From positions 36,827 to 100,826 of the forward strand of contig JAHHHR010000030.1 in assembly GCA_019359245.1 (NCBI GenBank): a DNA stretch of 64,000 bases, read 5' to 3'. Shown piece by piece: positions 62,139 through 64,000 of this stretch. The notes beneath the pieces are model-generated. The model made no database searches, was not told the origin of the DNA, and saw only the letters and a program-made list of their open reading frames with translations. Within the stretch, counting starts at the first letter, position 1. Every line of letters begins with the position of its first letter. This DNA is from Nostoc desertorum CM1-VF14 (GTDB lineage Bacteria; Cyanobacteriota; Cyanobacteriia; Cyanobacteriales; Nostocaceae). Both the position numbers and the translations under genes were made by a program.

Positions 62139-63767
62139 TTAGTCTCTTTCCTCACCTAGTTTAAGGCTTAACCACAATTGGTCATTAGAATCGGAAATTA
62201 GACGCTGAACTTCTTGCCAATCAATATTATTGTTCTTTTTCTCTCTTTTGAGAATAGGTTGTTTGCAGAGGAAATCTGCAAAACTTTGGTGATAAATTGA
62301 ATAATAGTTTTCCTTATTTTGTTTTTGTTTTTTCAAGAATTCCAGCCATTTATTCAAAAGCTCCAAGACATCATACTCATCTCGACCAGTAATGCGGGCT
62401 ATGGATTCACAGGAAATCGGTTTACCTACCTCAACCAGTACACAGAGAATAATCGCATTTGTCCGCTTGTCTGGAGTATCCATTTCCATCTGCTTCCAAT
62501 GCTGTTCATAATAACCCTGAAGTTTCTCAGGTAATTCTTCTAAACTTAAGTCTTGATAATCTCCTCCAGCAATACTGGGTAAAACATAGTAGAGGTACAT
62601 GAAATTATTTTCACTTTTGTGTGCTACCTGCTCAATAAAATATGGCGGCTGAATGTTGCGTTTTTGAATCCATGCTTTCAGACCATGATGCTCTGGCTCA
62701 TCATTGATAAATGTACTAATGTACTCTTTCACATCTTTTCGATTCCAGACCTCATACTTATTCGCTGTTAAATCCAACTGCTGCTCTGGAACTTCTTCAG
62801 TTAACAAGCGCTTTTCATTTTGGGCATAGCGTCGCCTAGTTAGCAGAAAATATATTCTTTCTGGCAGATTCTTGGGTAAATCTAAAAGATTTCCTGAGCC
62901 TGGTTGTTCAACTTCATCGAGTGCATCAACCACAATTAACAAGGATTCACCAGCCGCCAGCTTTTCATTTACTTTCGCCAGCAAAGTAGGTAAATTATCA
63001 TTCTCTGCATTTTGTAACTGATAGCGATTAATCAGTTGTTGACGAATACTTTGCAGAAATTGGTCTGGTGTGTTGCGACCTTCTGCCCGAATATTAAAGT
63101 AGCAGATAGCTTTGTATTTTAAGACGGATTTTGCTGCGATCGCACTTTTCCCCATTCCCGCATCCCCAATTACGGTAAAATAACCTTTAGGATGATTTTT
63201 AAGGAAATCATCAAACTTCTTAAATACAAATTCCCGTCCGCAAAATACCTTAGTTTTTTCTTCGATTAGTGCCTTAAACTCATCTGGATAAGGAGACTGT
63301 TCTTTAAGTTCAGTAGGTGTATTAGGTAAAACTTCTCCAGGATTCTTAGAGCGTTTTGCCAAGCTGACAAAAACTTGATGAAATTCTTGCACCTCAGCTA
63401 AATCTATTTGTGCTTTTTGTGCTTCATGTTTTAATGTATTCCATTCTTTATTATTGGTAGCCAATGCGTTTTCTGCATAACCCTTGGCAAAAGCTTTTTT
63501 AATCTCTTTATTTCTAAAAAAAATAAGTATATAATCAGCTTTAAATACGCCATACTCTACCAAAGCATAAACATAAACCCCTTCAAAATCTTTGGGAGGC
63601 TGTATTGGATCAAGGTTTAAACTTTTTAAAATTTTAATAATATATTCGTTACGTTGAGCCTGCTGGATACCAAAAGAAACAGTAGCAGGTACAACAGCTT
63701 TAATAGCATTAACTACAGATACGGGGTCAATATTCATTTTTCCTGTGGTGGGAGCAGGTTGTGACAC
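62139..63767 (-). CDS. STAND-type NTPase with N-terminal effector-like domain
   Basis: A 542-aa protein, first gene of the operon. The first 150 residues form an unassigned domain (VSFGIQQAQRNEYIIKILKS, VYALVEYGVFKADYILIFFR, KEIKKAFAKGYAEN), of the kind that precedes NACHT NTPases in cyanobacteria and is thought to be an effector-association module. The P-loop GDAGMGKS (201-208), LLIVVDALDEV (276-285) and FLLTRRRY follow, then helical and winged-helix parts (ENNFMYLYYVLPS, GRDEYDVLELLNKWLEFL). The stop is one base from the WD40 ATG. ATG at 63767; an inner Met (63737) is possible. Confidence 0.85.
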   Translation of the reverse strand: MSQPAPTTGKMNIDPVSVVNAIKAVVPATVSFGIQQAQRNEYIIKILKSLNLDPIQPPKDFEGVYVYALVEYGVFKADYILIFFRNKEIKKAFAKGYAENALATNNKEWNTLKHEAQKAQIDLAEVQEFHQVFVSLAKRSKNPGEVLPNTPTELKEQSPYPDEFKALIEEKTKVFCGREFVFKKFDDFLKNHPKGYFTVIGDAGMGKSAIAAKSVLKYKAICYFNIRAEGRNTPDQFLQSIRQQLINRYQLQNAENDNLPTLLAKVNEKLAAGESLLIVVDALDEVEQPGSGNLLDLPKNLPERIYFLLTRRRYAQNEKRLLTEEVPEQQLDLTANKYEVWNRKDVKEYISTFINDEPEHHGLKAWIQKRNIQPPYFIEQVAHKSENNFMYLYYVLPSIAGGDYQDLSLEELPEKLQGYYEQHWKQMEMDTPDKRTNAIILCVLVEVGKPISCESIARITGRDEYDVLELLNKWLEFLKKQKQNKENYYSIYHQSFADFLCKQPILKREKKNNNIDWQEVQRLISDSNDQLWLSLKLGEERD

Positions 63768-63966
63768 CCTTACCTTATCGCATATTTACTGAGTTACATT
63801 CCTAGCTCCCGCATAGGTGCAAGATGTGATGTAGAGTTATGTGTGGTGCGATCGCTTCACTGTATTATCTCACCAGTTAAACCCGGATTTCTCACAAACT
63901 CAGAAAAAAGCGGAGCTTCAAACTGATAAAATGTATATATGGTAAGCATTTGAGCAGTTTTAACCG

Positions 63967-64000
63967 ATGAATCTACCCGCAACGCGATCGCTCCCAAAAC
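63967..64000 (+). CDS. Possible 5' end of a gene cut by the window edge
   Basis: An ATG followed by NLPATRSLPK runs off the window. It contains a HIP1 site in frame. Too short to identify; no support beyond an open frame and position. Confidence 0.2.
   Translation, partial: MNLPATRSLPK

Overview
The window comes from a filamentous, Nostoc-like cyanobacterium. This rests on the many HIP1 octamers (gcgatcgc), the heptameric short tandem repeats between genes, a ferredoxin-thioredoxin reductase variable chain (ftrV), AAA-like/TIR and STAND/WD40 proteins of cyanobacterial type, large PAS/GAF histidine kinases, and AT-rich intergenic DNA full of small palindromic elements. No rRNA or tRNA gene and no genuine CRISPR array was recognised.

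Layout. 0-5.1 kb: mtnP, then a minus-strand pair of overlapping AAA-like ATPases, the upstream one carrying an N-terminal TIR domain and the downstream one membrane-anchored. 5.1-14 kb: a terminator, two related lipoproteins, an LPG-synthase-type membrane protein, several unrecognised genes, an SDR and a DUF2157-like membrane protein. 14-18.7 kb: a minus-strand run of small-molecule and redox genes (SnoaL/NTF2-like, SDR, alpha/beta hydrolase, DsbA-like, cupin). Three diverged copies of one upstream region with a palindrome are scattered through it, and one copy sits before a collapsed dsbA-like duplicate. 18.7-25.4 kb: a 2012-aa Ser/Thr kinase-ATPase-GAF-PAS-histidine kinase with its NarL-type response regulator. 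25.4-34 kb: a degraded zone with fragments of a plasmid-type gene family, ends of an IS, a groEL fragment and a haemagglutinin fragment, mixed with intact genes (ketopantoate reductase-like, aldo/keto reductase, collagen-like exported protein).

34-45.5 kb: an amino-acid-permease/histidine-kinase fusion beside a histidine-decarboxylase-like enzyme, an orphan ribbon-helix-helix protein, an ISAs1-type transposase remnant abutting mutL, a frameshifted rhodanese, an adenosine-deaminase-like gene and a VapBC-like pair with a broken toxin. 45.6-58.4 kb: mostly housekeeping and envelope genes (GHL10-type glycosidase fused to an aspartic-protease-like domain, phosphodiester glycosidase, CHASE3-PAS histidine kinase, purA, ribosomal L25/Ctc, APH/AAA kinase, DUF218/YdcF protein, ftrV). 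58.8-63.8 kb: a three-gene minus-strand operon in which a STAND NTPase, a 14-blade WD40 protein and a second STAND NTPase are separate polypeptides.

The most promising under-described systems are (1) the TIR-ATPase/membrane-ATPase pair at 1.7-5.0 kb, (2) the split STAND/WD40/STAND operon at 58.8-63.8 kb, both with the look of NLR-like immune or signalling modules, and (3) the permease-fused sensor kinase next to the amino-acid decarboxylase at 34-38 kb. Functions given for these three are inferences from domains and gene order.
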